64,000 bases of DNA from Phoma sp. XZ068 (GCA_004835665.1 RBKR01000013.1:248001-312000); one strand, 5' to 3'; shown: positions 1 through 13,000, numbered from the stretch's first letter. Made by a program: numbers and translations. Notes: generated by a model not told the origin, from the sequence alone.

Positions 1-1000
1 GGACGAGAGCGGTATGGCGATGGAAGGTGGCAAGCGTGTACTTACGTACTCGGCGATCTTGTGGATATCCTCTAGAGTAAGTTTGACACTTCCGTCGTTT
101 ACCGGGCCTGTGAGTTGTATGTCGTCGCCCTGGACCTCAAAGTTGGAAACAACCTGATCCCGACCGATATCTAGGCGGTGTGACAGAATGGTCTTATCAA
201 AGTCGCGACTGAACCGTGTGATAAACTCGTCTAGGAGGCCCAGCTTAGTGAGCTGCTCGGCAACGGCTTTAACATCGATTGTGCTTCCTCGTTCGATCGA
301 GTCCCTCAAAGACACCTTGTTGTTCGCCGCATCGACCTCCAGCAGTCCGTTCCAAGAGTCGGTCACGCTTTCAATAATGGCCTTTCGCATCTGAGATTCC
401 TTGCTCCTCAGTACCCCCACGACTCGTGTAGATCCATAAGGTCCTAAGCTTTTGAATGCGCCGTCCACATCTTCGAGTCGTTCAATAGCATACATAACAT
501 GTCCTCGCACAGCGGCGTCCTGCGCCGAGTCTAGCAAGGTCGATATGTCTCTCAGCTGCTCAATGACCCGCGCCAAACTCTCGTTGTATGCGATCTCGGT
601 ATGCAGCAGGCTGACCTTGCTGGCTGCATCTTGGACCTGTGCTGTGTTCGCCTTCCCTCCCTCTGCATGCTGTACGATCTCCTTGGCGGTATCCTGAGAG
701 TGTTCGATGTCTGCTTGCAGCTTTCGTGCTTGTGATATCCATCCGTCGACGTCGGAGGCAGCTTCCCGGGAAACCTTGCGCACTTCGCTCTGGGCCCACA
801 GTCAGTGTTTGCTATCGCACTCTGTAGTCTGCACCTACTTTGGCGTCTTCTTTCGCCTTGCCGACTTTCTCTAGCAGCTTGGGCAGCGCGCTCGAAGGTA
901 CGGTCGCAGATGCCACATCTCCATCTTGAGGAAACGCGCCGTGTTCGGCAGACTGGAGGATTGCGTCGCCAAGCTGCTCATCCGATATTGTCGCAGACAT
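1..1000 (-). CDS. ZW10/Dsl1-like centromere-kinetochore or vesicle-tethering protein, N-terminal part
   Basis: Two exons are visible: 839-1000, with the ATG at 1000, and 1-789. They are separated by a 49-nt intron with donor GTAGGT and acceptor CAG, phase 0. The frame stays open to base 1, so the gene continues beyond the window. The roughly 317 visible residues are mostly acidic and basic helix with heptad-like stretches and no membrane segment or signal peptide. The opening (MSATISDEQLGDAIL) and a later segment (STRLPPSIAIPLS, near base 15) resemble the N-terminal region of fungal ZW10 proteins. These act in the Dsl1/NRZ tether for Golgi-to-ER vesicles and, in animals, at kinetochores. A GTAAGT at bases 45-40 could be read as another donor, but the sequence after it still reads like protein, so I keep it as coding. 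The name rests on resemblance only. Confidence 0.55.
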
Positions 1001-1756
1001 CTCGTTGGCTCAAACAACTGTCATGTCGAGATAGGAAGAATGCGACGTGCGCTGTACTTTCCCTTGCGCAACTTGGTCAAGCATCCAAACGTTGACAACG
1101 ATGACGTCCGTGCGTGGAGCTTCACTTCGCATGGAGGGGCAAACCGTTATGGAAACAACTACCCCGCCAATATACGGAACCTTGCATTCACTCCATCTTC
1201 TACTACAGGATAGAGGCGTTTGGCTAGGCGTGTACGGTTTATTATTGAGAACTGGCAGGCACCCTCTGGTACTTGGATCACGGTTTCTTACAAACCCACA
1301 CTAACAAAACGGATAGTCGCGCTCTTCGCCGACCGAACAACAACCAGCATTGTAACTACCAAGAGTTGCTCCCTTCGTTTACACGTTTCGCCCCAATGTG
1401 AGTTCTGATGTATACTCTGCGAGCCACTTGCGATTTTTCTGCTTTTCAACATTGCGCGGGGTGCGTAGGTGTGGGCAGTGTACTGCTGCCCGCTAATGCA
1501 TACCTGAACCCGGCATAAACCTTTTCTTACCCTTTTTCATTCCTACCCTTTCCGTCAAAGCGTTCCAACAAAAAGATCTTTCGTGGAACTTGTTTGCTCG
1601 TCACAGACATTGGCTGACAACAATGGTAGCACCAATTCGGCACTGCACAAAGGGACACCTACCCAACCCCAATCGTGCATCACGAATATCTTCGTGGCCA
1701 GTAACTCCTCACTACCGGACGCTTTTGAGAAATTCAAGAGCACACATCACCGGAGA
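1001..1756. promoter_or_regulatory. Divergent intergenic region
   Basis: These 756 bases separate the ZW10-like gene (minus) from the M16 peptidase (plus) and must carry both promoters. A pyrimidine-rich stretch near 1525-1560 precedes the peptidase start. No clear TATA box was found. Short open frames here, including the extension of the peptidase frame back to 1583, look non-coding. Confidence 0.5.
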
Positions 1757-4700
1757 ATGGGGTCAATCTCGCAGTCCCACTTTAAGAAGATTCAGAACTT
1801 CGAGGCCGATTACGCGGATGCTGTATTTACTCAATATGAGTCGCAGCGTACAGGCCTACGAGTAACAGTCGTCGACCGAAAGGGTCCTAAGGTCTATGGC
1901 TACTTTGCAGTCGCCACGGAGATCCATGATGATTCTGGCTCGCGTAAGTGCATCAGTACAATGCTCTTACAATACTAATGACATGCAGCGCATACGCTTG
2001 AGCATCTGATCTTCATGGGAGGGCGAAAATACCCCTACAAGGGCTTACTGGACAAGCTCTCAACCCGCTCGTACTCGGATACTAATGCTTGGACTGATGT
2101 CTCTGAGACGGTTTACACTCTCTCCTCAGCTGGCTGGGAAAGTTTTGCACAGATACTGCCTGTCTATCTAGATCATCTGATCTTGCCTACTAACACAGAT
2201 GCTGCGTGCTACACTGAAGTTCATCACGTTGACGGCAAGGGTGAAGATGCAGGGTATGTTGATTGCTTTCGAGTTGGGCTGCATGTACTGACCAGAACAG
2301 TGTTGTGTATGCTGAGATGCAAGCACGGCAGAACCTGCAGGGCGACATGATGGATCTGCGTATGCGTCGCCTGTTGTACCCAGAAGACGACGGTTTCCGC
2401 TCGGAAACGGGTGGTTTGATGGAAAATCTACGTGTTCTGACTGCTGAGCGCATCCGCGATTTCCACCGAGAAATGTACCAGCCGAAGAATATGCGTCTGA
2501 TTCTTATTGGAGAGGTAGATCATGCAAACCTGCTTGATGTACTGGACAAGTTCGAGGACGACATTGTTGATTCGGTACCCTCGTACGACGCACCTTTCAA
2601 GCGCCCGTGGGTTGAGTCCAAGCGAACACCACCGCTCAGCAAAACTATCGTAGACACTCTCGAGTTTCCTGAAGAGGATGAGTCCACCGGAGAGGTGCAG
2701 ATTGCTTTCCTCGGCCCTCCTTCGACGGACGACCTTGCCGAGACGGCCGTCAACACATTGCTCACGTACCTTGCCGGATCATCTGTATCCGTGTTGGTCA
2801 ACACTCTGGTGGAGAAGGAGCATCTGGCCAGTGAGGTTTATTACTTCATGAAGGACCATTACGATTCCATTATCTGGTTCACTCTAAGTGCAGTGGATAC
2901 AGAGCAGCTCGAAAACGCCGAGAAGCGTTTCTTCGAGGTCCTCAAAGAGCATGTGAATGGTGCTCTTGACATGAGCTACCTACGGGATTGCCTCCACCGC
3001 TTCAAGCGACAGGCTAAGTTTACATCCGAGGTCAGCAACGAAGACTGGAACACACCTATTGTCAAGGATCACGTCTTTGGAAAACGTGATGGCTCCGATC
3101 TGAAGATTACTATGGGCGATCTCAAGGTTTTCGATGAGCTTGACGAATGGAGTGAAGAGCAGTGGCGCTCGTTCATTAAGAAGTGGATATCCGATGCTCA
3201 CCACGTCACATTGTTTGGCAAGCCTTCAGCGGCTCTTAATGAGAAGATGAAGGCGGAAGAAGTCGCGCGAGTCAAAGCGCAACAAGAGAAGCTCGGTGAA
3301 GAAGGACTTGAGAAGCTGGCAGGAAAGCTCAAAGCGGCTCAGGACCAGAACAACAGGCCCATTCCAGAGGAGCTGATTGCAAGCTTCGAGATCCCCAGCA
3401 CAGATTCGATACACTTCTTCGAAACGAGTTCGGCAAGATCAGGGCTTGCTAAGAAGCTTGGTACTAAAGATACCAAGATCCAGCAGATTATCGACAAAGA
3501 TGAGAATGGGCTACCGCTCTTTATTCACTTTGAGCATATTCCGACTTCATTCGTGCACTTTGGCCTAGCTCTAGGCACGACCGGACTGCCCACAGAGCTG
3601 AAGCCTCTTCTCGGCATCTATCTCACCAACTTTTTCGCTACGCCTGTTGTCCTAGATGGCAAGCGTATCGAATTTGAGGAAGTCATCACCAAACTTGAGC
3701 AAGACACCATTGAGTACACATTAGGCAGGGCTACTGACATTGGTAACTCCGAGATGCTCCACATACACTTCGTTGCAGAGGCAGAGAAGTTTGAGACCGT
3801 GGTTAAGTGGCTGAAGACTCTTCTCGTGGACTCAGTGTTTGACGTTGAACGAATCAAGGCCACTGTTATCAGGCTGCTGGCGAACGTGCCAGACGAGAAG
3901 CGTGATGGCAACGGCATGGCACTCGCCATTGACAAGATGATCCACTACGATACCACATCTTCTGTCCGAGCTACAACCACGTTGGTCAAGGCTCTCTACC
4001 TCAAGCGCACTCTGAAGCTACTGGAGACCGACCCTCAACAGGTTATTGACAAGCTCGAAGCCCTACGAAAGCATCTTCTGACTTTCTCAAACATGCGCCT
4101 GATTGTCACTGCGAACCTCGAGACCCTTCACAACCCGGTATCTACCTTCAGACATCTCACAGATGCCATCAAGCCAGACTCAAATCCTACCGTCAACCCT
4201 ATTGATGACCGCAACGAGCTCCTTTCTGACATCGGCCGTAACCCAGGTGGTGCACACTACATCGTTACGATGCCCATTGATACATCACACGGTATCTTCA
4301 CTTCAACAGGTCCAAAAGGATATACCGCTCCACAACTGCCACCCCTGTTAGTCACTCTGGCAATCCTTGAAGCTGTTGAAGGACCGATGTGGGTCGCCAT
4401 CCGCGGTACAGGTCTTGCTTACGGCTCATCATTCTACCGCGATGTAGAAACTGGAAAGCTGAAGTTCGTGGTCTACAACAGTCCGAATGTATACAAAGCT
4501 TTCGACGCCGCGAAAACTCTAATTCAGGAGCTTGCAGACGGCACGAAATCCTTCGATAAGATGTCCCTCGAGGGAGCTATCTCTACAATTGTCAGGGGTT
4601 TCGTAGACGAGCGGGACACTATGGTTGAGGCGGCAAAGAGCTCTTTCATCGATCTCGTCGTACGCGGCGTTGACAAGGATTGGCAGGAGTGGGTCCTCCG

Positions 4701-5031
4701 CGAAGTGCGCAAGATTACCGAAGAGGACGTCAAGCGTACCCTTAAGGAGATCGTCTCTGCTATCTTTGAGCCCGAAAAGGTCGACGTCGTCGTCACGTGC
4801 AGTGGCATATTGACAGAGGTAGGTGGATCATGCACAATTCGCACGTTTAGATCCACAGTTGCTAACGGGATGCAGAGCTTGCAGAAAGACTTTGAGAAGG
4901 CTGGCTTCAAGCCGCAGACCAAGGTCCTTGCCGACTTCTACGAATCATACGGTCTTGAAGGTGATGATGATGACGAGAACGACAGCGATGAGGATGAAGA
5001 GGATGAGAGTGGAGATGAGATGGAAGAGTAG
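1757..5031 (+). CDS. M16-family zinc metallopeptidase (yeast YOL098C-like)
   Basis: Four exons: 1757-1943, 1989-2253, 2301-4818 and 4876-5031, giving 1041 aa, close to the roughly 1037 aa of yeast YOL098C. The inverted zinc motif HxxEH (HTLEH, residues about 64-68) is rebuilt exactly across the first intron (SPHTLEHLIFMGG). A downstream YAEMQ segment near residue 154 supplies the likely third zinc ligand. The protein has the two-lobed layout of the insulinase-like M16C branch. There is no signal peptide, so it is probably cytosolic or mitochondrial. The C-terminus is a long Asp/Glu tail. The third intron (4819-4875) is 57 nt, has a GCTAAC branch point and contains no stop, so unspliced reading would simply add 19 residues. 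I chose ATG 1757 because the upstream extension is low in protein character and the conserved domain begins soon after. The exact substrate is unknown. Confidence 0.85.
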
Positions 5032-6370
5032 AATTGACTTCTTTAGTCATACTCCAATATAGATATACACGGCTGAGCTTCCTCTATAGTCTTCGCACCT
5101 TTGAGTGATAGATGTGAAGGAAGTTTTTTCATGTGTGGCTGGTCCATGGTTACGCGACCTAGACTGCACGGAAGTGTGATGATCAGTTGTAACACAATGA
5201 AATGAGATACACGCATGAAGGCCTGGCCAGAACGCAACCTTGCAAGAAATGTGAATACCCGCAACGATTTGCAAGATTGTGATCAACTGAGCAACTGTCA
5301 CCCGAGACAAACAACATGATTAATCAAGTGCTCTGCGCATATGGTTGGCTGGCATGATATCACGAGATTACCATCATCTCATCTCTCCACAGGCCCACGA
5401 CTATCAAACACTGCCAATCTCGAACATCGCAATCGAACTCTCCTTCCAAGACACTCAAATAGCAACATCACAACAACAGACAACTCTCAACAATAGCCGC
5501 GCATACGCGTCTGCAAACATCGTGAATCGCAAACATTAGAGCAGGCCAAGCCATCATCTTGCGCAAGCAGCTCCACTGCACGTCACCGTCAATAATCTCC
5601 AACAGGGATGCCATCGAGCTGAAACAAAGTGCCTGGCGATCGACATTGTTTCGCGCGTGGTCAGGGACGACAAACTCGGATCTTCCGGGGCCATCGCGAT
5701 GCGCCTTTGAGCCTCACAAAGACGTACCAGGCATCTCCCGGCTGTGCTGGTACAATGAAAGAAAATCGTGGTGACGACACCTCAGCTGCTAGCAAATCCT
5801 GCTATCGATAACCAGCCGGTGCGGGATTTCCTCGCGTGTGACATCAAAGGCGTGGGATTTCGGGTGGCAAGGTGCGCAGCAGAGCCGCAAGGGGCTGGGC
5901 ACAGGCTAAAAATACTCGGAGGTTGGCAATCTCTCGGCATCCGACCAATCAGCGTGCTTGAAAAACTGAGGTGACAGCTCGCGTGGCTGGCTCACCCTTG
6001 TCACGACGGTTGGAGTCGGTGGGGCGCAAGACGTGTGCGGGTTCCTTGCAGCTGATGAGCCTGGATTCGGTGGTGTCGCTACGCGGCTGGCTGGGGGCGG
6101 AGGCTGGTCATGGCTGGCTGCCCCGAAGGCGTACGTATGCTGTGGGACGGAGGTGGTACCCGTTGGAAGATTGGCCGCAAGCGGGTGCTTTGTTTGCGTG
6201 CTTGCTCAACGGACAGGAGACCAAGAGGCGAATATAAGACAAGTCCCTACGCACTCCTATCATCCATCAAGCAAACCAAACAAGTCCTTCACTACAAACA
6301 ACAATCACTACTACCTAATCACCTTAATACCACACGAGTCTTACTCCAAACCAACCACAACACATCCAAG
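5032..6370. promoter_or_regulatory. Intergenic region upstream of the small wall protein
   Basis: This 1.3 kb region holds the peptidase 3' UTR and the promoter of the next gene. It has a CCAAT motif at about 5944-5948 and a TATA box at 6233. Several short open frames (for example on the plus strand at 5971-6237) have no recognisable domain. I see no gene here. Confidence 0.5.
6233..6238 (+). promoter_or_regulatory. TATA box of the small GPI-type protein gene
   Basis: TATAAG lies 138 bases before the ATG at 6371. The leader that follows is rich in C and A, as is common for strongly expressed fungal genes. Confidence 0.5.
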
Positions 6371-6634
6371 ATGCAGTTCTCCCTCCTCACCATCGCTGCC
6401 TTCGCCGCCACCGCCGCAGCTCAATACCCCATCTCAAACGGCACCTCCACATCCGCATCTGCCTCCGTCGCGGCACCCTACCCCTCCGCCACAGGTACCG
6501 TCTCCATCAAGCCCTCCGGCACCGGCTCCGTCAAGCCCACCGGCAGCACCGCTCCCTTCGACGGCGCGGCAAGCCAGCTGACCGGAAGCGCCATGGGGTT
6601 GATTGTTGCCGGTGGTGTTGCGCTGTTCTTGTAA
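6371..6634 (+). CDS. Small Ser/Thr-rich secreted protein with GPI-anchor-type tail
   Basis: This single-exon gene encodes 87 aa. Residues 1-18 (MQFSLLTIAAFAATAAAQ) form a typical secretion signal with an Ala-rich cleavage region. The middle is almost only Ser, Thr, Ala, Gly and Pro, with possible O-glycosylation throughout and an NGTS sequon. The last 12 residues (GLIVAGGVALFL) are hydrophobic and preceded by small residues, as in GPI-anchored wall proteins. The ATG is preceded by AAG and lies 138 bases after a TATA box. Codons are strongly C-ending, suggesting high expression. A cell-wall or surface role is inferred. There are no cysteines, so this is not a cysteine-rich effector or hydrophobin. 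Confidence 0.7.
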   Translation: MQFSLLTIAAFAATAAAQYPISNGTSTSASASVAAPYPSATGTVSIKPSGTGSVKPTGSTAPFDGAASQLTGSAMGLIVAGGVALFL

Positions 6635-7792
6635 GCGTAGACATCGCTTTCGAACGTCTATCTCCCGGCTTGAGTGATTGAGCGGGATGGATGGATAGAC
6701 GGCCATTTGGCACTTCTAGACACACTATTTACCACCACCGCCGCTGCGGTGGCTTTACCTCGAACAACGAATGATTACTTCGTCCGAGGTCTTTTTTGAG
6801 AGATGGAGTAATTGAATTCCTTTGTCTGGCATAGCTGGAGGGTGTATTGTATTATACCATTATCATCAGAAGAGAGTAGAGAAGAGAAGACACAGAGATA
6901 AGATGTCGACTCATGACCTGAAAAACGGTCGAGCGAATGAACAAATGCCATGATAAAACACTTTATTTTAATTCCCTTGGGCTCTGTGATGTTTTGCTTC
7001 GTCTTTATGTTCCTTTCTCTGCAGTCTTCATATGGATGGAGCAGACCTTGGTGGACATTGTGTGGTATTAACCTTGACACTTGAAAAGCGATTGACCAAG
7101 AACATACATTGTATTCATGAATGTATTTCTTAGCCATAGGTATTCCAGCCTCTCCCTCCTCCTCTCGCCAAGCTCCCTGGTAAGTTCTCCTAAGAACCAA
7201 GCTGTATAACCGCAACCTCCCCGACCATGATCGTGTTCTTTCACCGCCGAAAGTATATCAATGTACGCATCTTCTACTTCTAACCAGGAATTTGAGCTCG
7301 CTGTGTATAGGTCATGTACACGTCTTCGTCCTCTTGTACACGTCTTGTACACCTCACCTACACCCACCACACTTAGGGGTGTACACGTATCCAACCAGCA
7401 ACGTGCATGCAATATCCATATCCCCCACTGCATCCCACCCCTACTATCATAACCCCCTTTCGCCAAGCTCTGGCAAACTTTTCTGCGAACGGGCTGTTCG
7501 ACCTACTCTCTTCAACTATGTTATTTGTTTCAACTGCAGTAGGACCACTCATACGCATCTTCAAATCGGGATGTTCGATGGCTGCACGAGTTGTACACCG
7601 CACCAACACCGGAGGTATGATTGATCAGCGACGTATGATGGATTCACGACGTTCACCACTGCATTTCTAGTCATGGGTATCATAACCTCCGCCTCCTCCA
7701 AAACTCCCATTTCCTACGACCCAGGCACCATAACCCAGGCTCTACAACCAGGTCTCCAACCAGAATCTACGACCAGACTCTACGACCAGACT
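6635..7792. other. Intergenic region, convergent
   Basis: This 1.16 kb region lies between the convergent 3' ends of the wall-protein gene and the polymerase delta subunit gene. It contains several copies of the near-palindrome TGTACACGT between about 7315 and 7388 and a short tandem repeat at its right end. No gene was recognised. Confidence 0.4.
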
Positions 7793-7800
7793 CTACGACC
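7767..7800. repeat. 13-bp tandem repeat over the stop codon of the polymerase delta subunit gene
   Basis: About 2.6 copies of the unit CTCTACGACCAGA. The stop codon of the minus-strand gene (TAG, complement of 7793-7795) lies inside the last copy. Confidence 0.7.
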
Positions 7801-9319
7801 CAACCCCCACAACCCCAATCTCCACAACCTCCACCCCCCTCGTCTCCAAATCCACCACCACCACCTGCCCCGTCCTCCTAAACCTCGGCACACTAATCAG
7901 CAAAACCTCCTGGCCTGCGGGACCCTCAACAACCTTCCTCCCAAACCTCTCCTGACACCCCGCAAAATAAACATGCGGGCACTCCTTCACGAGCAGCGGA
8001 TCGTCATCCTGGAAGGGATAGCACCATAGCGTGTCGGGCGCGGTGGGGGCGATGCAACGCCAGCGCAGCATCATCTCCATGACGTCGAGGGCGTCGACGT
8101 CGTCGACGTATTTGAGGAGGTCGGCTACTGTCTGTCCGCCGGTGCCGAGGAGGCGGTAGCCTTCTATGTCGCCGTCCCAGGGGTTTGTTACTGTGTCTAG
8201 GCCGTGTATTGTTTCGTTTGTTTTGGCGGGGGGTTCGGCGTAGAGTCTGCTCTTGGGGAAGAGAGCGGGGTGGAGGGGTTGTTGGGGGAGGGCGACGTTG
8301 GCGGGGTCGTTTGCGCCGGGGAGGAGGGTGATGGGGATGGTGGGGAGGAGGTCTGCGAGGAATTCGTCGAGGCGTTCGGCGGGTGAGGCGTTGTATGAGG
8401 AGGCGTCGTAGCCGTAAGCGTGCTTCTTGCTCTTCTTCTCGGCGAACTCATCGCGTGACAGGATTGGGCTTGCGTGCGACAGCGAGTCGCCGGCTATTAT
8501 GAGGCGTGATATCGAGCTCGCTGCGGTCTGTGTCGGTAACCCTCCTACTTCACCTGTAAGGTATTCGAGCAGCAGATCGAGTGACAGCTCATCGTCGTCC
8601 GTCCCTGTGATTTCGAGCCCAGACACAATCGCAATCTTCCCCGCCTTCTCCCGCTTCGGCTTCGGCTTCTTTGCTTCTGTGAGAGCCGCATCGTCGCGTT
8701 CCCAGCGCTCAGGTTGTCGAGGAAGGTCCGCATATTGTGTAGCAATAACCTGGAATGTGCCGTCTGCTTGTTCCGTCCCGAGCGCCGCAAGCACACAGCC
8801 GGTCACATAAGTCGAGTTCAGACTCTCCCCAGTGACACGCAGGCGCCCAGACTCATCTTCCAGCATCATCTCGTCCTGTCCTCCGGATACGTAGGTCTCG
8901 CGTGGCGGCGGTGCGGCGATCCAGTGCTCCTTGGATATGTCGTCCAGGACGTTGGGTTTCAGCGCCATCTCCATGTACACTGTGCCGACGATCCAGCATA
9001 GCTCGCCCTGCCGTACGTCGAGTACACGCTCAACGAATGTGGCCTTCTCCCCTCCCAGCTCGAAATCATCCCACGCATCGTGCGCCTTCTGCTTGACGGC
9101 CTTTTTCAATTGCGCTAACCGCAGGAAGTACATGTCGGCAAACTGGTGTGCATAGTTCTTCTCGGTGCCCTTTGGGAGCTCGAAGGTGTGCAGTGGGTTG
9201 TATTGGGACTCGGCTCGACTCGGTATGGAAGGCGCATCTCCGCTGTGGCTGTCAGATGGCAATCGTGTAGTTGTGAAGCAGACTTACAAGGGTGCCCCTT
9301 TCAGCATGTTGCCGTCCAT
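7793..9319 (-). CDS. POL31: DNA polymerase delta small (B) subunit, Cdc1/Pol31/POLD2 family
   Basis: Two exons: 9288-9319 (32 nt, start codon at 9319) and 7793-9242, joined across a 45-nt intron (GTAAGT donor, CTGAC branch). The product is 493 aa, in the family range of about 460-490. The N-terminal OB-fold part includes a KNYAHQFADMYFLRL-like stretch and a segment around VGTVYMEM. The C-terminal half is the inactive calcineurin-like phosphoesterase domain, with AGDSLSHA, LLPGANDPAN and QPLHPALFP. A FAGCQERFG segment matches the family's GGNQPKFG-like site, and the end VPRFRRTGQVVVVDLE is typical. It bridges the catalytic Pol3 subunit and the Pol32 subunit in nuclear replication. The joined start MDGNMLKGAPFGDAP is preferred over the ATG inside exon 2, which would fall in the intron. 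Confidence 0.9.
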
Positions 9320-10008
9320 TATTTGTGAGTGTAGAGAGCCGTAAGTGAGCAAAACAGAGGACGTGGGGCGAAGGAGGGGTGCTGTTGTTTGTTGTCTAAG
9401 TTCGTCTTGAAATGTTCATGATGCGCGACGCGGAAGGCGCGTCGGCTGCAATCGCGTCGCGCTTGCCGAATTGGGACTTAAGAGCCCTTGACTATCACGA
9501 CGCTGCTCAAGCGACAAACCCAATACGCCAACGCTCGCGTAAAAAGCTGGCTTGGTCAGTGGATGAATCTTCACGCTGCATCTATAGATGATGAAAAGTA
9601 ATGATGGTATTTGAAGCGGACTACCTGAGGGTCTTGCCAACTATCAACATCAATATAACGTCCAACACCGTGAAGTAAATCAATTCGTCGTGTATGTAAC
9701 CAGCATGCGCCACGCAAACAAAGATCCAACGGGAGCTAAGCTCGTAGTCTGCAGGCCGTAGCCAAACTCAAACCTCCAAGAAGGTGTAAACAAAAGTGCC
9801 TGCGCGAGCAAGCGGGTATGCGAAGTAGAAAGCACGCTCGAACTGTGTATCCCAAAAACGCCGGAAAATGAGGTCTGTCTTCGCTTGCTGATGTCGAACA
9901 AACATGGGATAAAGATGATAGATGCCTGAGCCCTCAGATCCAGTCCTGGGTCCATGTGATTAGGTTTCAGAAATTAGACAGAATGTAGTAGATCATGCAA
10001 TGTGATGA
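9320..10008. promoter_or_regulatory. Intergenic region, promoter of the polymerase delta subunit gene
   Basis: This 689-base region holds the 3' UTR of the RhoGAP gene and the promoter of the polymerase gene, both on the minus strand. Short open frames at 9416-9640 and 9680-9955 show no domains. No gene is supported. Confidence 0.4.
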
Positions 10009-13000
10009 TTAGTCGAATGCGGTCTCTTCGCGGACCATGAGCGGGTTTGCGCGAGCGTCCTCACGGAGGCGTTGGTTGCTCGATGCGCTGGATCCATTTG
10101 ATCCTTTTCGTTGGCCACCCAGGCCCATGTTCATAAGGAGCATGCCGCTCTCACGTCGGCGCTGTCGTTGTTCTCTCGAGTTGCCCTGAACAGCGCTGTT
10201 GAGACTTCCGTAACCTTCCCCATTTTGGTAGGCTTGCTCATACGGCGGAGCATCGTAGCTTGGTCGCAAAGGGATGAACCCCGAATCGTAGCTGCCATTG
10301 CGGCCTCGCTCTTGCTGCTGCTGTGGCGGCGGTGGTGCTGGGTAAGAAGGAGGAGCGCTGTCCTGGAACTGGGGTGGTCGCCTATCGAAGCGCTGCTGGA
10401 AGGTAGTCTCGTTGTAGGCAGGCGTTGGCAGATCTGAGAACATCTGTCGGCGAGGGGAACGGACAGCGTCATCACCTAAGTGTGTCGTGTTGGCGCGGAT
10501 TTCGTGGATAGGAGAGCTTGCTTCGTCGAGAGGCGAGCCAAAGATGTCCATGAAGTCGGACAAGAAGAACGCTATAAGTGGGGCGGGTATGTTCAGGGTT
10601 GGTGCGAAGACAATACCAACGTTACGAACGGTCATCTTGTTGGATTGAGAGTTGTCCACAACCTCAATCAAGAAGGATGACAGATGGCGCAATAGCTCGA
10701 AGTTGGCGATGGGGAGCTTGTGCACAAGAACGTTGAAACTCTGGATCTTCTTGCTACGCTCGTCCATATCTGCAATTGTTAGCTGATTGTACGGAAGAGC
10801 GATGAGTGATGAGTGATGGACTTACCGAGGACTTTGAGGAAATCAAGATGGAGTTCGCGAGTCAAGATGGATGCTGGCAACTCTCGCAAGTACAGCTTCA
10901 GAAGGGAAGCAACCGCGTGCACATCAGTGTACGGGCCTTCCACAAGTGGTATATCGCCTTCGCTGTTGAACCGGTCCCGCAGACCTTTAATGACTATGTT
11001 GGAGCCACTAAGCCTGAAAATGCCCTCCTCTTTGATTGCCTTCTTCTCCTTAAGATATTCCAGGCAACGGAAGACCACCGATGGCAGTTGCGCGCCAAGA
11101 TTTAGAGGCTGCGAAAACTCGACAGCTTCTTGCAGCGTCATGCCGAAGATGTTGCGATTCGGTGCTAGTTGACGCGATTCCGAGACAATGGACAACGGTG
11201 TGCTGTTGACCTGTATGGGTGCAAGGTCTGACGAGCCACCGCGGCCTCTGAAACCAAAGATACTCCGCTTCTTGTCTTTGACCGGGGTGGGGCCAGTAGT
11301 GAGCTTGTTGCCCCAGTGCTCCGCGTTTTGTATTGGGGTAGCATTACTCGGAGCTGAAATCGCGGGATAATGGCCCGTACTATCCTGGGAGAAAGAGGCG
11401 TTCTTAGGAGATCCCCTTGATGGTTTATTTCCAATCGCATCTCGGTGATTCGGGCCACGAACTGGAGCCTCGGCTGCAACAGTGTCGTCGTAACTAAGAC
11501 TCTGCAATTTGTCGTGTTGCTGCTCGGCGTCTGGGCTATCGCGACTCAACGAACGGTCACCTTTGTTGTGCGGAGGCCTTTGCAGGCGTGCTGATGAGGC
11601 AGGTTTGGTATCAACTGGGGAGGTTTCGTCGTGGTAGTCCACGTGCTGTAACAGGGCATCAACCCAAGCATCCCTTTCTTCATCATTCTCAGCACAAAGA
11701 ACATGTCGCACGAGACTGGCCGAGTCTTTCCGCTTCGGCTCTAGGATCAAGAAGGCGTGCCTGTATTGATTATCTTCCCCGTCTTCTCGGCGCTGCGGCG
11801 ACTGGTTGGACTGCTGTTGAGACTGCTTCCCGATTTGAGCGTTGAGCAATTTGATGGTTCCTAAGTGGGCACCGCCTTCGACTTCGTAGTATCTGAACTC
11901 GGCCTTTTCAAGCACAAAGTATCGGGCTTTCCAGCCGCCGAAGTTCTTTCCACGCTTGGTCAAATAGCCTTCTTTGATTCCTTTGGTACGCGGAACAGAG
12001 ATAGCGGGAGCTATAGCAGGCTCAGGTGTTAGCCTATCGCCGGTCTGCGCGCCAATAACGTCGGTGGAAAAATAATCACAAACTGTCAGAGCCGTCTTCT
12101 CGTTCATGTTTGTCTCTAGCATGGCATCGAAGTACTGGTTGAGAGCAACTCTTCGTGCGTCGATCTTGGCCGGAGCATGACCACTGAACAAGATACGGTC
12201 AGGAAGCTTGCCGTGGAAGTCAGACATCGACCTTAACTGGGCATCCAGAGCTGGAAGGGAGGCAATGTTCTTCTCCAGGCGCCACAACTGCTTGTTGTTC
12301 GAGCGTGCGTAGATTGCGAGAATGAAGACAGGGTCCTCCTCTTGGGGCTTAGGTGCCAAGATGCTCAGGCGGGAAGGACGGAGACGGGATGAGAACACCT
12401 TGACCTCAATGGAAGGCAGTGCGTTCGGCGGAAGCAACAGTCCCGGGTACTGTTCGGAGACGAGGCCACGGTATACGTGCTCTGCGTCCGGCACATCATT
12501 CAGAGTCGGACTGCTGGAAGTAGAATCAGGACTTGGCTGTGCGTTCGGTACAGTCAACAGATTCTTCGATTGCACAGGCTTCTCGACGTGTGACCCGGGG
12601 GGTGACTGATATGATTGAGGCGTGTTTGGTGGGAGAGGGCCTGGCTGTTGCAGGGTCCGTATACCAGGCTGTACAAGTGCGGTAGGTGACATGGGTGGCG
12701 ATGCTAGGTTTTGTTTGGGATTTCGTGGCAACGGTGAACCGGGTGGTCTGTCTCCAGGGCGTGGACTGGTGGGCAAACCAGGGCTCAATAGTGGCGAAGT
12801 AAACGCGCTTCTGTTTGCGATCATTGAGCTTTCCGAGGCTGTAGGGCTGAGAATAGCGTTCAGAGAACCCGCTGGAGGGTGGCGTGGCGATAGTGGCAGA
12901 CCAGCCTGTAGAGGGTTGAACTGGCGGGGTGATGCCATTTGAGGGACGGGGTCGTCTGCTGAAGCCTCGACGGGTGTCGATCTCGACTTGCCCTTGCTTT

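Noticed and set aside
40..45. GTAAGT donor in the ZW10-like exon near the left edge
   Set aside because: The sequence after it continues in frame with residues expected for the family, so it was treated as coding rather than intron.
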